64,000 nt of DNA from Phaeodactylum tricornutum CCAP 1055/1 (lineage: Eukaryota; Bacillariophyta; Bacillariophyceae; Surirellales; Neidiaceae), in NCBI RefSeq assembly GCF_000150955.2, contig NC_011688.1:434001-498000 (forward strand), written 5' to 3'. Under the pieces are notes generated by a model. It searched no databases and had not been told where the DNA came from. It worked only from the letters and a program-made list of their open reading frames with translations. Of the stretch, positions 9,416-20,394 are shown piece after piece. A program made the position numbers and the translations under genes. Within the stretch, counting starts at the first letter, position 1. The number at the start of each line of letters is the position of its first letter.

Positions 9416-11258
9416 TGTGGCGACTATGAGAGCTACCGAAAGACGTAAACGAAGATCAATAGCCTTTCCAAGGCTATTTTCGATGGCTCCTGCAACGTAA
9501 TCAAATCAGCCTTGTAACGAAAGCTGTTCCAACGCCGTCACCAATACTGTCTAGTCCTTTAATGAAGACCTAGAGTGAAAATATAGAATAACTTGCCGAT
9601 GCTTTCGCCAAGACAACTGTTCCTTTGATGAAGGACCTGTTCATCTCCCTTGTCCGGTAGAATCTGTCGCCGGGGAATCGTTTAAGTGTTGGACGGGGTG
9701 GGGTGGATGGGTCGGGTCATTTTGCCCTTCGGCACTTTTAAAGCTGCTATGGCATCTTTGTCACAATCCTTATCGCTATTCCGTATTATGACTTATTTTA
9801 TAGTACGAAGATAAGTTGACACCGATAGAGATTGTTTAGTTGCGCGAAATCGTAAGAAGACGATACATATAAAACGCCCATGAATCGATCATGACAGCAA
9901 AATACAAGCCCCATCGGTTGAGTCGTTCCCCAAGATCGATTCGTCCTTCGGACGTTCGCTATAAATTGGTTGGACCGCCGTCCGTTGAAATTTTGTCCCC
10001 CCTTAAAAATGTCTTTTCGTCGTATGTAAAGTGACGAACTAGCCATTAGTATTTAAACAGTATCTTCTTATGATACACAGAAAATTTTGGCTTTCGCGCG
10101 AGCGAGCGAGCAGAAATCTCAAAGAGCGGAATTTCCTGTTAATCCCCGTCCAGCTGTGTCTTTGTGCAGGTTTTCGTCGAAACGCTTTTCGGCTGATTTC
10201 AATTTTCGTCAACAGTACATGCACCCTCCATCATTCAATATCCGAATGTTCAGCAGTAAGTTTCGTGTGATTTGGGAACGCATTGCCTTCACCAGACTTT
10301 ACGTTTAGTCGAATCTTGCCGTTCGCGGTGTTTCCGAAATGCCGGTTCCGTTTAAAATTATCTTGCCTGTCTTGAACAGCGTCGTAGTAAGAACGAGAAT
10401 TCAGATTGTTTCTCCGCGATTTTCAGAAGCCAACAGAGGTTTGGAGAGAATTTGTTAGTGGTATTGCTGTAATGGATGCTTCCTAACTCTAAGCAAAACA
10501 CTACGCAGTCCCAATATGCCCCTTTTGCTTCTTTTACCCTCAAACCCTCTCAAAGACACTTTTGAAAAGATTCAATTTTCGCTTCATGACCTTTCTCGTC
10601 ATCCTTTCTAAGATCAAAAAGCTTGAACCTTGCAGTTACAATGATAACCCAGAATCAAATAAATCCGTCATAGAATCAAGGCCTATCGATGCCATAAACG
10701 ACGAACGCCGAATGTCCATCCTTATAGGCGTTTTCGTTCACTCCGATTCGCTTCTGTGAAAACTATGTAGTGCTTCTGACCTAGGTCACTAACTGGAAAG
10801 ACGTCCACTTTATTTATCCAGGCTTTGTCGAATTGATTCGACAGCGTTTGAATCAGTGTTCAGCATTCTATTTCTTGGGTTTTTTAAATCTCTCTGTTTA
10901 GGAATCGTGCCTTTTAGGTCTTGTCCAAGAAAATATGTGCCATGCATCTCATATAAACGAAGGGAGCTTTCGGGGTATTTTTATATAACAGTCCCGTCAA
11001 TAGACTTGCGAAATCGATTGGCTTCCGTTTCTTGCATTGTTTGAAATGAGAGGTTTGTTCAGATTATATAGCTCTTGAAGGCTGTTTGGGATGGTTAGTT
11101 CTTGCGCATTTCCGAACGCCGGAAAATCAATTCCCAACAGTTTCTGGCTCTAAATCGCGTACAGCTGATCGCAGCTTTTGTATGAGTTGTTTTTCATCTC
11201 CAGATTTTTCGCATCATAATAACGCGAATTCGACGGGAAAAGCCAAGAACCTTCAAAA
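9416..11258. other. Long non-coding stretch (1.8 kb)
   Basis: AT-richer than its surroundings, with only short overlapping reading frames (under 80 codons) on either strand, none with recognisable protein character. It must include the upstream region of the channel gene and of the TPR-like gene. I see no tRNA-like B box, repeat array or mobile-element end. Confidence 0.5.
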
Positions 11259-12029
11259 ATGGTTTCACCTGTTCTCCTCCCTTCAGGCACTTGCACACTT
11301 TACAGAGGCGCTCTTGCTTTGAATGATATGGGCGTTTCGTTGCTCGAAAGAGGTGCCTATCGTGCTGCATTGGATACCTTGAAAGACGCTATTTTCGTGA
11401 TGAAACGAGTTTTCCCTTCGTCTCATCACCTCCACCCCGGCTCCTACGACATTGACGCCAAGTTGAGCCGAGCTTATTCTAAATTGGCGAGCTCCAAACT
11501 TGAAAAGCCTTGTTCACTTAATGTCGAGATTGTCCCGCACAACGTCGAGTTCGAAGCATTACGTTCGGTGCTTCTCCGAACTTCAACTCCGTGCAACCGG
11601 CAGGTCAACTTTGTCATCAAGATCGAAGTCTTTGACGCGGAAGATCAATGTGTTGATGTACACAGTGCAATCCTTCTGCACAACTTTGCTGTGGCGCATC
11701 TATCCATGTCTAGCCTCGCCAACTCCTCCAGCTTTGTGCAGCGGATCCGTGACGGTGCCTTTCAATTGTCGAGCTTTGCTCGGCAAACTCTGGGCCATCT
11801 CATGCAAGTCGACGGACCCGACACTTTGGAATACTTGTTGCAGTGCAATCCCTGCTTAATTTTGGTCACTGCCGCCGTGCTGCACTGTCAGATTCAGATT
11901 CTGGAGGAATCGGGTGGTGAACAGTGGAGGGCGGTGAAATCCTATCAGAACCTGGTGTTACTGAGCGAAATTGCCCAAAACTTTGACAAACCTCAGCTCT
12001 GCAATAGCCGCAACGCTGCGGCAGCTTGA
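11259..12029 (+). CDS. TPR-like hypothetical protein
   Basis: Not recognised beyond a helical-repeat appearance. 256 aa from the ATG at 11259. The segment ALNDMGVSLLERGAYRAALD followed by TLKDAI has the small/large pattern of a TPR helix pair, and Tyr/Ala/Leu-rich helical stretches follow (AILLHNFAVAHLSM, CNPCLILVTAAVLHCQIQ). Diatom genomes contain many short proteins of this look. The start is uncertain: the first ~17 codons (MVSPVLLPSGTCTLYRG) do not look like the rest and a CAG sits at 11285, so an upstream exon may replace them; another in-frame ATG is at 11328. Function unknown. Confidence 0.55.
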   Translation: MVSPVLLPSGTCTLYRGALALNDMGVSLLERGAYRAALDTLKDAIFVMKRVFPSSHHLHPGSYDIDAKLSRAYSKLASSKLEKPCSLNVEIVPHNVEFEALRSVLLRTSTPCNRQVNFVIKIEVFDAEDQCVDVHSAILLHNFAVAHLSMSSLANSSSFVQRIRDGAFQLSSFARQTLGHLMQVDGPDTLEYLLQCNPCLILVTAAVLHCQIQILEESGGEQWRAVKSYQNLVLLSEIAQNFDKPQLCNSRNAAAA

Positions 12030-12682
12030 TTTCTATGTGCGTTACGCTTTGTCTAGGGATACGTTGCAGCTGTAATCATCACCTTTTTGTGTTATATTAA
12101 TGACATCGCATATCGACGAAAATAGTTATGATCGAGTGAGATTACACCGGATAGTTGACGTAGACTTGGTGTGGAGCCTTCGAAACGTCATGTGAAGAAG
12201 ATTTGCATTTAGAATCGTGCGGTCGGCTTAGTATTGACCTACCTGGTTGCGTTGGAAGCAATTGGTACAAAATTGATCGTGATCGCTATGTTCGTCGAGA
12301 TGTTGCCCGTCAGCTCTGAGACGTTGGAAACTTCAGAATCACGACCATAGGTTGAATTTCTCCGCTGTTGATCGGGGGCTGCAAAACAGTAGGAGTGACG
12401 TTTGATCAAAAAAGAAAACGTCTTCAGAAAAAATCGGAGTAACTTAGTGACATTTGAGGGAAGAACGGAATAGAATTCCTTTCTGTTCTACGTCATGCCT
12501 CATCTAAACAGGCCCATGTTCTCTCAAGAGAAAAAGTAGGAAAGTATTTACAGTTAATGTACGAGGAATGCCAGCTCGGCCGCAGTTCCACGAACCAAAT
12601 CATTTGATTGGACTGCAAAAACTTGTTTCACGGTCACAAACATTTGTTTGCGTTACTTGTTTGTTATTGACGTGAAACTGTT
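12030..12682. other. Non-coding stretch
   Basis: 650 bp of AT-rich sequence between the TPR-like gene and a doubtful reading frame. No gene, repeat or RNA structure that I can support. Confidence 0.4.
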
Positions 12683-13177
12683 TTAAGGGCAAGCAAACCA
12701 AGCCATTGTCAGTGATAAAGGGTTATGCTCCTTTCCTGCAAAACTTCGCTGTGACAACTGTTGGGAACGGAGAGGAACCAACATGTACTCCATAAGCTCA
12801 TCCGTCTGCTTTTGAGTTGACAAAGTATGGTCAAAGTGCCGCACATAAATAGTACGATGTATCGTCCCCTGGCATGTGTCCAAACGGCAGGAATTTGGGA
12901 GCAACGTCAAGGTAAGGAAAAACGGTAAAAACTTTTTGAAATATTTCAAAATTCGAAATTTTCCTTTCCCGACAACGGCATAAATGCGCGACCAAAAGTA
13001 TTCGTGTGCGTAAGTATTGTACCACGCAAGAAGGACTTCTTGGACTTGCTCAGGCAGTCTTCTTTCCGCCAGAACTGACTGACTGTGAGTGATGTCGACC
13101 ACGCCAGTGCACCCATCTTCTCGGAACTTCTGCCGATCTCGTTCGTCCCCACATAACTCTGCCATTACTGGTTCCAT
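12683..13177 (-). CDS. Doubtful open reading frame, 164 aa
   Basis: ATG-initiated frame with no recognised domain. One moderately hydrophobic patch (FFLTLTLLPNS) lies mid-protein and there is no targeting signal. It overlaps the likely 5' flank of the HLIP-like gene on the other strand. It could be chance or part of a spliced gene. Listed only because nothing else explains the interval. Confidence 0.15.
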   Translation of the reverse strand: MEPVMAELCGDERDRQKFREDGCTGVVDITHSQSVLAERRLPEQVQEVLLAWYNTYAHEYFWSRIYAVVGKGKFRILKYFKKFLPFFLTLTLLPNSCRLDTCQGTIHRTIYVRHFDHTLSTQKQTDELMEYMLVPLRSQQLSQRSFAGKEHNPLSLTMAWFACP

Positions 13178-13313
13178 TTCGAACGCAGAGGGCTACCAAG
13201 TATCCCCTCGGCTTTATTGTGTTGTAATCTATACTACCATATTTTATTCTGTTATTGACGATCAAACGGCTTCCACAAATGCAAATTTGTTTCCGTCCAG
13301 GAAATGGGCGCAA

Positions 13314-13661
13314 ATGCTGACTCTCCTAATCCTGATGACTCGACTGTCTTTGTCGGAATCGTTCGGGGTGACGACTCCTCGGATTTTTCGCCCTGCACCT
13401 TGCCGCCACACCCATCGACCTTTGAAAACGACGCTGAGACACAGCACGTTGCCATCGGAAACCGAGAAAGGCCTACTCTTACCGTCCTGGGAGACGCTAC
13501 CCTTGCGCCGTCCACGGCAATCCCGCGATGCATTGGATACGGTCGAACTCGTCGTCGGCCGAATCGCCATGATCGGTGCGCTCTCCTTACTAGCGGGGGA
13601 AATTCTCAACGGAGAAAGCATATGGGAACAAGTTGTCGAGAGTGTGTCCCGATTCTCGTAA
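13314..13661 (+). CDS. Plastid one-helix (HLIP/OHP-like) protein
   Basis: Short protein with a single LHC-type chlorophyll-binding helix. Such proteins take part in photoprotection or pigment delivery during photosystem assembly. 115 aa from the ATG at 13314. The start is a hydrophobic signal peptide (MLTLLILMTRLSLSES) followed by FGV, matching the diatom rule that Phe follows the signal cleavage site. A Ser/Thr/Arg-rich, acid-poor transit region comes next. The C-terminal helix reads ELVVGRIAMIGALSLLAGEI, with the E....R.AM.G pattern of HLIP helix 1. The frame is open upstream to 13089, but that part lacks a signal peptide, so this ATG is preferred. No second helix is present. Confidence 0.72.
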   Translation: MLTLLILMTRLSLSESFGVTTPRIFRPAPCRHTHRPLKTTLRHSTLPSETEKGLLLPSWETLPLRRPRQSRDALDTVELVVGRIAMIGALSLLAGEILNGESIWEQVVESVSRFS

Positions 13662-14002
13662 ATTTAGACCACGGCGCTCCCGTTGGGTGGCGAAAACGAT
13701 TCGCATTCTCGGCGTCGACGCGTTCTTTTCCTGTACACGTATTCCCCTCCCACCTACTAATGTTATAACTTGTACTAATATGAGGATTCCATTTTTTTCA
13801 AATGTCGCGAGTGGGAACTAGATGTAGAGCATTGTCATGGCCAATGATGCGCGAACGGGACGTAACAACTTGATTGTCAGCCGAGACACGGGTACAATTT
13901 TCACATCTTAGCCTTGCCCTTTAAATGTTAGAAAAATACAATACGAGCATGCCACGCAAATTCGTGACCGAATTCGTTCCAACCGTACGTTAAGTGTTTC
14001 GA
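13662..14002. other. Convergent 3' region
   Basis: Between the HLIP-like gene (+) and threonine synthase (-). No further features seen. Confidence 0.4.
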
Positions 14003-15645
14003 TTATCGTCGCCGGGTCATGGCTTGCAACGCCACGGCGGCAACACCCACCGCCACGGTCACCGCGGCCAAATGTTTCGCCACCGCTTGCCATTTGCGTG
14101 GCCGAGAAAAGACGCACTCTTCCACAAAGGCTTGTACCGTGGCCAGGTCGTTCGGTAATTCGACGCGACGGGTGGGCAAGTCCCGGAGAACAGCGAGTTC
14201 GGTCGGTGGGGGTGGCATTGGTTCCACGACCTGAGCCACGGCGGCGGGGAATTTGGCTTCGTGGGCCGTGGCCAAACAGACCGTGGCCGACGAAACCAGG
14301 GACAACTGGTGGATAGCGTACACACCCACCGCGGAATGCGGACACAAGACGTACTGATGCTTCTGGTGGTAAGTTTCAATCGTGGCGAGAGTCTGCGACG
14401 TATCGCCACGACAAGAATCAAAGTCGGCCTGGGCCTGCCGCAACAGGTCACCTTGAATGGTCAGTTGGCCCGTCTTTTCAAAGGCTTGCATCCACGCGCT
14501 CAGCATGCTCGCGTCGTTGCCGGCCAAGTGGAACAGGTAGCGTTCAAAGTTGCTGCTGACGCAAATATCCATGCTGGGTGAGATCGTCTCCGCAATCGAT
14601 TCGCGGTGGTACTCGCCGGCGGTAAAGAAGCGATGCAGAATGTCGTTTTCGTTGGTGGCGACGATCAATTTGCCTACGGGCAGACCCATTTGCTTGGCGT
14701 AGTAACCGGCCAGAACGTCCCCAAAGTTTCCCGTCGGGACGGAAAAATGGACTTCCGGGATGTCCTTGTGGGCGTCCGTCACACGCAAGTAACTCCAGTA
14801 GTAATAGGTCGTCTGCGCCAAAACACGACACCAATTAATGGAATTGACCGCTCCCAGGTGCACCTTGTCCCGAAAGGCCGGTGTGTTGAAACTCGCCTTG
14901 ACGATATCTTGACAATCATCAAAGGTGCCGTCGATAGCGACACAGTGCACGTTCTCGTCCGGCACGGTGGTCATTTGTCGTTCCTGTATGGCCGAGACGC
15001 GTCCGTTGGGGAACAAAATGACGCAAGTGATGCCCTTTTTGCCGCGCAATCCGGCAATGGCGGCCGAACCGGTATCCCCGGACGTGGCGCCCAACACGGC
15101 GAGGCGACCCCCGTTACTGCCCGTACTCAAAAAGTATTCGAAAAAGTTGCCGAGCATTTGCAAAGCCACGTCTTTGAAAGCAAAGGTGGGTCCGTGAAAT
15201 AGCTCCTGTGAAATTGATACCGTCCCCGGAAACGACCCAGAGAGTGAGTAGTTCAGTGGTGTGAGAGTCTCTCCAAAAAGAAGCGTCGACACGAGAATGA
15301 TCCGAGACTCTCCGTAACAGATGGCGTACGTACCAACACGTAATGTCCCCCGACGTGAACGAGGGGCGTGACTTGTGCGTCGCGAAAGGCTGCACACGAC
15401 CGGGTGACAATATCCCGTAAATTGGGCAAGGGCACCTGATCGTCGCCGACGAACTTGGCAATGACGTTGACCGCTAATTCGGCGTACGACAGAGATCGCC
15501 AGGATTCCAGTTCCGTCGTGCTCACCGTCGGTAGACGGTCCGGGACGAACAAGCCCCGATCGTGCGCCAAACCCTGCATTACCACATCCCGAAAGGCGAG
15601 GTTCGTTTGACCGCCGCGGGTACTACTGTACGTCACCGAAGGCAT
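14003..15645 (-). CDS. Threonine synthase with a hydrophobic C-terminal tail
   Basis: PLP enzyme converting O-phosphohomoserine to threonine, the last step of threonine synthesis. Model: exons 15645-15334 and 15205-14003, intron 15206-15333 (GTACGT...TTTCACAG, 128 nt), 504 aa. The splice joins GGHYVL to ELFHGPTFAFKDVALQ, giving the family's PLP-lysine motif. TYSSTRGG near the N-terminus and the motifs GATSGDTGSAA, NSINWCRV and VPTGNFGDV are typical of the yeast/bacterial-type enzyme. The start resembles yeast Thr4. Upstream in-frame codons to 15798 lack a signal peptide, so a plastid presequence is not evident. The last ~20 residues (AAVTVAVGVAAVALQAM then RRR) form an unexpected hydrophobic segment that could anchor the enzyme to a membrane. 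Confidence 0.92.
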
Positions 15646-16246
15646 GATTGGAATTGGTGAGAGCGACAAGGATGTGGTTGTAACAGTCTGTCGTCGAGAA
15701 GACGAAGGCAAAGTAACGCAATGACCACAGAAAGAATCCAGCGAGAGTGAGTGTGTGCGGGGTGTTGTACGAGAATTTGGGTCAACAACGAATCTCACTA
15801 ATGTATGTCACAGGTACGTAAAGAACGGTAGGGCCGTTTTTGGTGCTTTGTGTGCCGTCGTATCGAAGGACGGGCACTGATGGATTGATCGTAGGTAGGT
15901 ACTGTCGCAACGTCGTCCATCCAACGTGCGCGTCCGCACACGTACCAGCTGCAGTCTGTCATTCTCTCCACGGCAAAATCTGGGGTTTGGTTGGTACCAC
16001 CGGTCTACCTCACCCTATTCCACCCTCGTTCGGATTCCCGACGTGTGACCCAGTTGAACCAGTGGGACTGGCAGTAATTTACCGCCTTACTAAAATTGCA
16101 TCGGTGCCGTCGTCGACTTACCTAACGTGAACTATCCACGAAAACGCAGCCTCTTTGTGTGCTTGGTCTCAACCAGGCGTACACGGGTTTTTGCTCACAC
16201 CGCGAGCTACCCACGCACCTATCAATCCACCAACACCTATTCCATC
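15646..16246. promoter_or_regulatory. Divergent upstream region (threonine synthase / eL22)
   Basis: 600 bp between two divergent genes, holding both promoters. No specific motif claimed. No coding frame looks real. Confidence 0.4.
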
Positions 16247-16769
16247 ATGGTAAGTGATCCTCTGTGATCCGCCTACCCGGTCACTTGCTGCAAAGCAAGA
16301 TTGGTCCGGGGGCCAAACTGGAATGGAGTTTCTCCTCCCCCACACGGAATGTTTCGGATCGACCTTTTTGTACTGACTTTTTGTTTGTTCGTGTGCTGGA
16401 CTCGGGCAACTACAGGTCAAGGGTAAGAAATCCATCGTCAAATTCGTCATTGACTGCACGCAACCCGTGGACGACAAAGTCCTGGACGTGGCGCAGTTCG
16501 AAAAGTACCTACACGATCGACTCAAGATTGGGGGTAAAACTGGACAGCTCGCCACCAGCGGCGTGGTGCTCAGTCGGGATCGTACCAAGCTTACCGTCGC
16601 CAGTCCGGCCGAACTCGGTTTTTCCAAGCGACAACTCAAGTACCTTTCCAAGCGGTATTTGAAAAAACAGCAACTGAAGAATTACATGCGTGTGGTGGCG
16701 GCATCCAAAAATTCTTACGAAATGCGGTACTACGCCATTAGTGGAGGAGACGGCGACGATGAAGAATAA
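16247..16769 (+). CDS. RPL22: 60S ribosomal protein eL22
   Basis: Large-subunit cytosolic ribosomal protein. Model: exons 16247-16249 (the ATG alone) and 16416-16769, intron 16250-16415 (GTAAGT...CTACAG, 166 nt), 118 aa. The protein begins MVKGKKSIVKFVIDCTQPVD. It holds the family signatures VIDCTQPVDD, FEKYLHDRLKI, FSKRQLKYLSKRYLKK and LKNYMRVVAASK, and ends in an acidic tail (GGDGDDEE), as in eL22 of other eukaryotes. Having the start codon cut from the rest by an intron is a known habit of ribosomal protein genes. Confidence 0.95.
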
Positions 16770-17010
16770 ACCTTAACAGACTTTTTTGGTACTACGCTAT
16801 GGCTGGTGTTAGTAGGGTTTGTAGAGGGAAATGGACTTTGGTGGATTCTGCATCATGCACTACAGCGGCCGTGTGCTGTATATGTAAACCAATGCGGACT
16901 TTATTTTAGAATGTATTATCTAGGGGAAGCATGTATTCACAACAAGAAAAGTACCGTAAGGAGTGCCAGGGATGCTATAGTCGGCGTGCGCAACTCCGCT
17001 CGCTGTCTAT

Positions 17011-18074
17011 TCAAGCCGTTACTGGATGGCGGTGTTGCGAGGCAATTTGTACGGCCGTCAGGACTAGACCCTGGAGCAAGGGAAACAAAGAACCGATTAT
17101 GACAAAGCTGACAATGACGGCCGCTACGGCATCCGCCTCCGACGCGTCAATGGTGGGAAAAATGGTGGCGATGAAGGAAACCACCAACACGGTCGTGCTG
17201 CGCAACGTATCGGCGCAAACATGCTGGTCCCCAAAGGAAAAAGGAGCAAGATGTGAGTCTCGGTGGGACAGAAAAATACCGAAAGCATCCATCCCTCGCC
17301 GATTAATAAGCGTACCGTCCAAGCGCTACACATATTGAGATTGACCAACTCTGGAGGCCCCTCCGGTCGAGAAATGCTCGTTGTCGTCCCGTAGTTTTCG
17401 CCATCGTTCTTGTCCACGTTCGTATCCCCGTTGCCCAGAAGAGACATGTTTTCGGCGGCTTCACCAGACATGGTCCTTCGAATCGCTGTGTTTTCACGTT
17501 TGATCACTTCCAACCCAAAAGCCGATCCTGCCCGGGCAAAGCAAGTCACATTCACCACATCGAGTAGCAAATTTGCCGTTGAAAAGAAGAGCATGATTCC
17601 GATGGAAACATCCTCTTCGTCGTTGCCCTCTTCGTCTCCAACCAGCGTACTATAGGCCTCCTTCAGGGTATAAAATGTGATGATCAGAAGCGCTGAAACG
17701 CTGATAGTTGGCGGTACCAGTTCCAGATACAAACGGCGCAGTTCACGGCGGTAGTTGCGCACGCGGAGTGGCAGCTCGAGTTCCGCTTCGGAAAACGGTC
17801 GTTTCTTGATGCGCTCCGCGCACGCGTTGAACAGATACGTCAGTGCATCCACCGACATGGCTTCCGAGTCCGCCAGCATAGACTGGGAATTGGCTAGTAT
17901 GGCAAAGACTGTCTGGACAGCCACGAAACCAATAAAGGAATAAAACGCAAAGTTTAAAACATATTCGTCCGAGGGTTTCGACCGCGCGTTCGTTACGAGA
18001 CTAGTTTCTCTTTTTGATACACGCCCGTCTTCTACGTTCTGGTTGACTTCATCTTTTCGCTCTTGGGGTGCCAT
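17011..18074 (-). CDS. Cation diffusion facilitator-like transporter, copy 1
   Basis: Probable divalent-metal/proton antiporter of the CDF (ZnT) superfamily. Model: exons 18074-17316 and 17223-17011, intron 17224-17315 (GTACGC...ACCAG, 92 nt), 323 aa. About six hydrophobic segments are visible. Segment 2 carries LADSEAMSVD, where CDF proteins normally have an H/DxxxD ligand pair; here the first position is Ala. Segment 5 keeps HVCAD (HxxxD), formed across the splice (CSAWT joined to HVCADTL). The cytosolic loop between segments 4 and 5 has no His-rich stretch. A tandem paralogue lies immediately upstream. The CDF call rests on these motifs and topology, without a search. Confidence 0.78.
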
Positions 18075-18441
18075 GGTTGCTCTCGCTTAGGCGCTCTGGA
18101 ACGATGCGAAGCGATGTCTTTGCTCTTCTCCACGCGCCGCAGGAAACTCGCGGTTTTTTGTCACTGGAACGAGCGCGTGATGTCCTATATTCTCTTTACC
18201 CTGCTATTTTGATGGAAGGGTATCTGATTCTGCGTGACTGTGAATCGTGATACTCCTATGACGTATGCGTGCTCGATGTCTGTCGTTCGGCGTGTGCCCA
18301 TGGCGACAACCCTGTTCTTTTCAACCCTCATTCCTTCGGATTTCACACGCAGAAAAAAGCCATGAAACTCTCTGCGTCATTTCTCCGCCGGTCCTCGAGA
18401 AAAAACACATGCACCAACCCCGTTTTCTAGATTTCAGGCCC
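18075..18441. other. Intergenic region between the tandem transporters
   Basis: 367 bp: upstream region of copy 1 and 3' flank of copy 2. No other feature recognised. Confidence 0.4.
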
Positions 18442-19706
18442 CTACACATTCAGAATCAAAATCTTGGAACCTGGCTCTTCTTCACACCAAACGGTCCGAA
18501 TTTTGCACGCTGTCAGGTACAAGCCTTGCAGAAGTGGTCCCAGTGAGATCAAAATTATAATGGACACGACGATAGCACCCCACGAATCGGCATCGGCCGG
18601 TGTCAAAAGCTGAGGAAATATGTAGGCGAAACCAGCGGCGATCAGCACGGCAACGCTCCGCAACGTATCCGCACAAACGTGCGTCCATGCCGAGCACATA
18701 TTCAAATTCAAACCCTCCGCTTCGGTGTCTTGTGAACTGTCTTCGTGATCACAATTACTGGAATGGTTGCTGGCAACAAGAGGTGTTGCCTCGCTGGAAA
18801 ATGGGGTCGCAGTACTATTCCCGTTCGCATTGTGCTCGCAATGCTGGTGGTCGTGGTGACGACCGTCAACGTGTTCATAACCGTGCTGACCCGGCAATCC
18901 CACGGCCTGGTCGGCTCGTGCAAAACAGCTCACGTTAATGATGTCGAGTACCAAATTTAGAGCGCTAAAGACGAGCATAATAACTAAATCTGGCTGTTGT
19001 TCCTTGGATTCATCGTCGTCCGGCGTCAATAGAATGACAAAGGCTTGGCGAAGCGCTATGACAGTGACCGCGACTAGTGTTGTGACACTGATTAGCGGTG
19101 GGATGAGCTCCAAGAAAAGCCGACGCAATCGCATGTCTCTCCAGGGCGTGTCGATGTGTCCGTGTTTTAGCCGTTCCGCCAAGAAATTGAACAAGTAGGT
19201 TACAACATCCACGTACATGGCAGCGCTGTCACGTTGCAGCAGCGCGAAGTGTCAGTAAGCAATTGAAAGTGAGTGTGTACCTGCTTGAGATGACCGCACC
19301 GATACACAACCTATTGGTCGCGACGTACCAGTCAGCCATCATCGATTGTGATCTTGCCATAACGGCAAAAAAGCACTGAAGTGTTGTAAAGCCAAGGAAT
19401 GATAAAAAGGCCACGTTCTTGAGAGAGGAATGAAAGTGTGAGAAAGACTGTGGATTTCTTCACTGTGAACATCCGTTCTTGAGAACTCACCAAAACGTAT
19501 TCATTGGTAACGGCTTCGGATTTTCGCTCAGCGGATGTTTCGTCCTGCTGCTGGTCATCCTTTGTATGAACCTCGAGCACCATGTCGGACGGGAATGATA
19601 TTGTAGTATTCCCCATGAAGACTACGGGAATGTGGTTTGATTGCGGCCGTTGCGTCAGTTTTGTGTCACAAACTAGGAACGATGCTTTCTTCTGTTTGCG
19701 AACCAT
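18442..19706 (-). CDS. Cation diffusion facilitator-like transporter, copy 2 with His-rich loop
   Basis: Paralogue of the gene downstream of it. Model: exons 19706-19491, 19417-19329 and 19225-18442; introns 19418-19490 (GTGAGT...CAAG, 73 nt) and 19226-19328 (GTACGT...GACAG, 103 nt); 362 aa. The spliced segments EYVL+NVAFLSFLGF and MMADC+AAMYVDVVTYLFN align residue for residue with copy 1. As in copy 1, the first ligand position of segment 2 is Ala (ADCAAMYVD), while segment 5 keeps HVCAD. The loop before segment 5 contains HVDGRHHDHQHCEH (near 18832-18895), a His-rich metal-binding loop typical of ZnT proteins and absent from copy 1. The N-terminus is longer (~70 residues) and has no signal peptide. 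Confidence 0.78.
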
Positions 19707-20394
19707 GCAATGGGACAGGTGAGTGACGGAAGCGGGGAAGGTGAGTTTGAAAGTCGCACTTTTTGGAGACGAAAATGCAGGTCAGGAATGGGTGCCTTCA
19801 CGGTATATCTACATAGGTGCTGATTTCTCTCTATGTACCGATAGGCTAAACTTCCTTCACTTCCGGGTTTTGAGACAGGCCTATACTTTCCTGTTGATGT
19901 TAACAGGTATAGTCCGCGAGATTTTGGGCGATCAAGGAAGGCAAATCAGGAATCCTTGAATTGGATCCTACTCTAGAAGAAAGTCTGCTACATACATCTC
20001 TACGCATGCTCTGATGCACGCCATATCTCGTCGCGCCTTTCGGATGTATCTGCTTCGGAGACTCGGGCACAAAAACGGGCGCTTCCTCACAAAACTAGAC
20101 CCGTCAGATGTCGCGAATTGCGCTAGCTCTAATTAACGACACGTAATTTGTCCATCCTTTTGCTGAGTGAGTTGTTGCCTGACAAGTGAACAATAAAGAT
20201 ACCTTCCAAAGCTTGTCAACGAAAATTCTCCGACTCTATAATTTACACCAGGGGTTTCTCTCGTTTGCTGGTAAAGCCTAAGCATGCATAGTAGGACTGC
20301 TCAATGTTCGTTTCTTCGTCCACCTCTAGTTTGCTCATACAAAGATTGCGGCATTGCGTTCCATCACGTCGCACCGAGTATCATGATCAATGGT
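19707..20394. other. Intergenic region
   Basis: 690 bp: upstream of transporter copy 2 and 3' of the protease-inhibitor gene. No gene or repeat that I can support. Confidence 0.4.

Noticed and set aside
9798-11044. Several 60-80 codon frames in the 1.8 kb gap
   Set aside because: Short, overlapping, on both strands, none with a recognisable motif or clear signal peptide.
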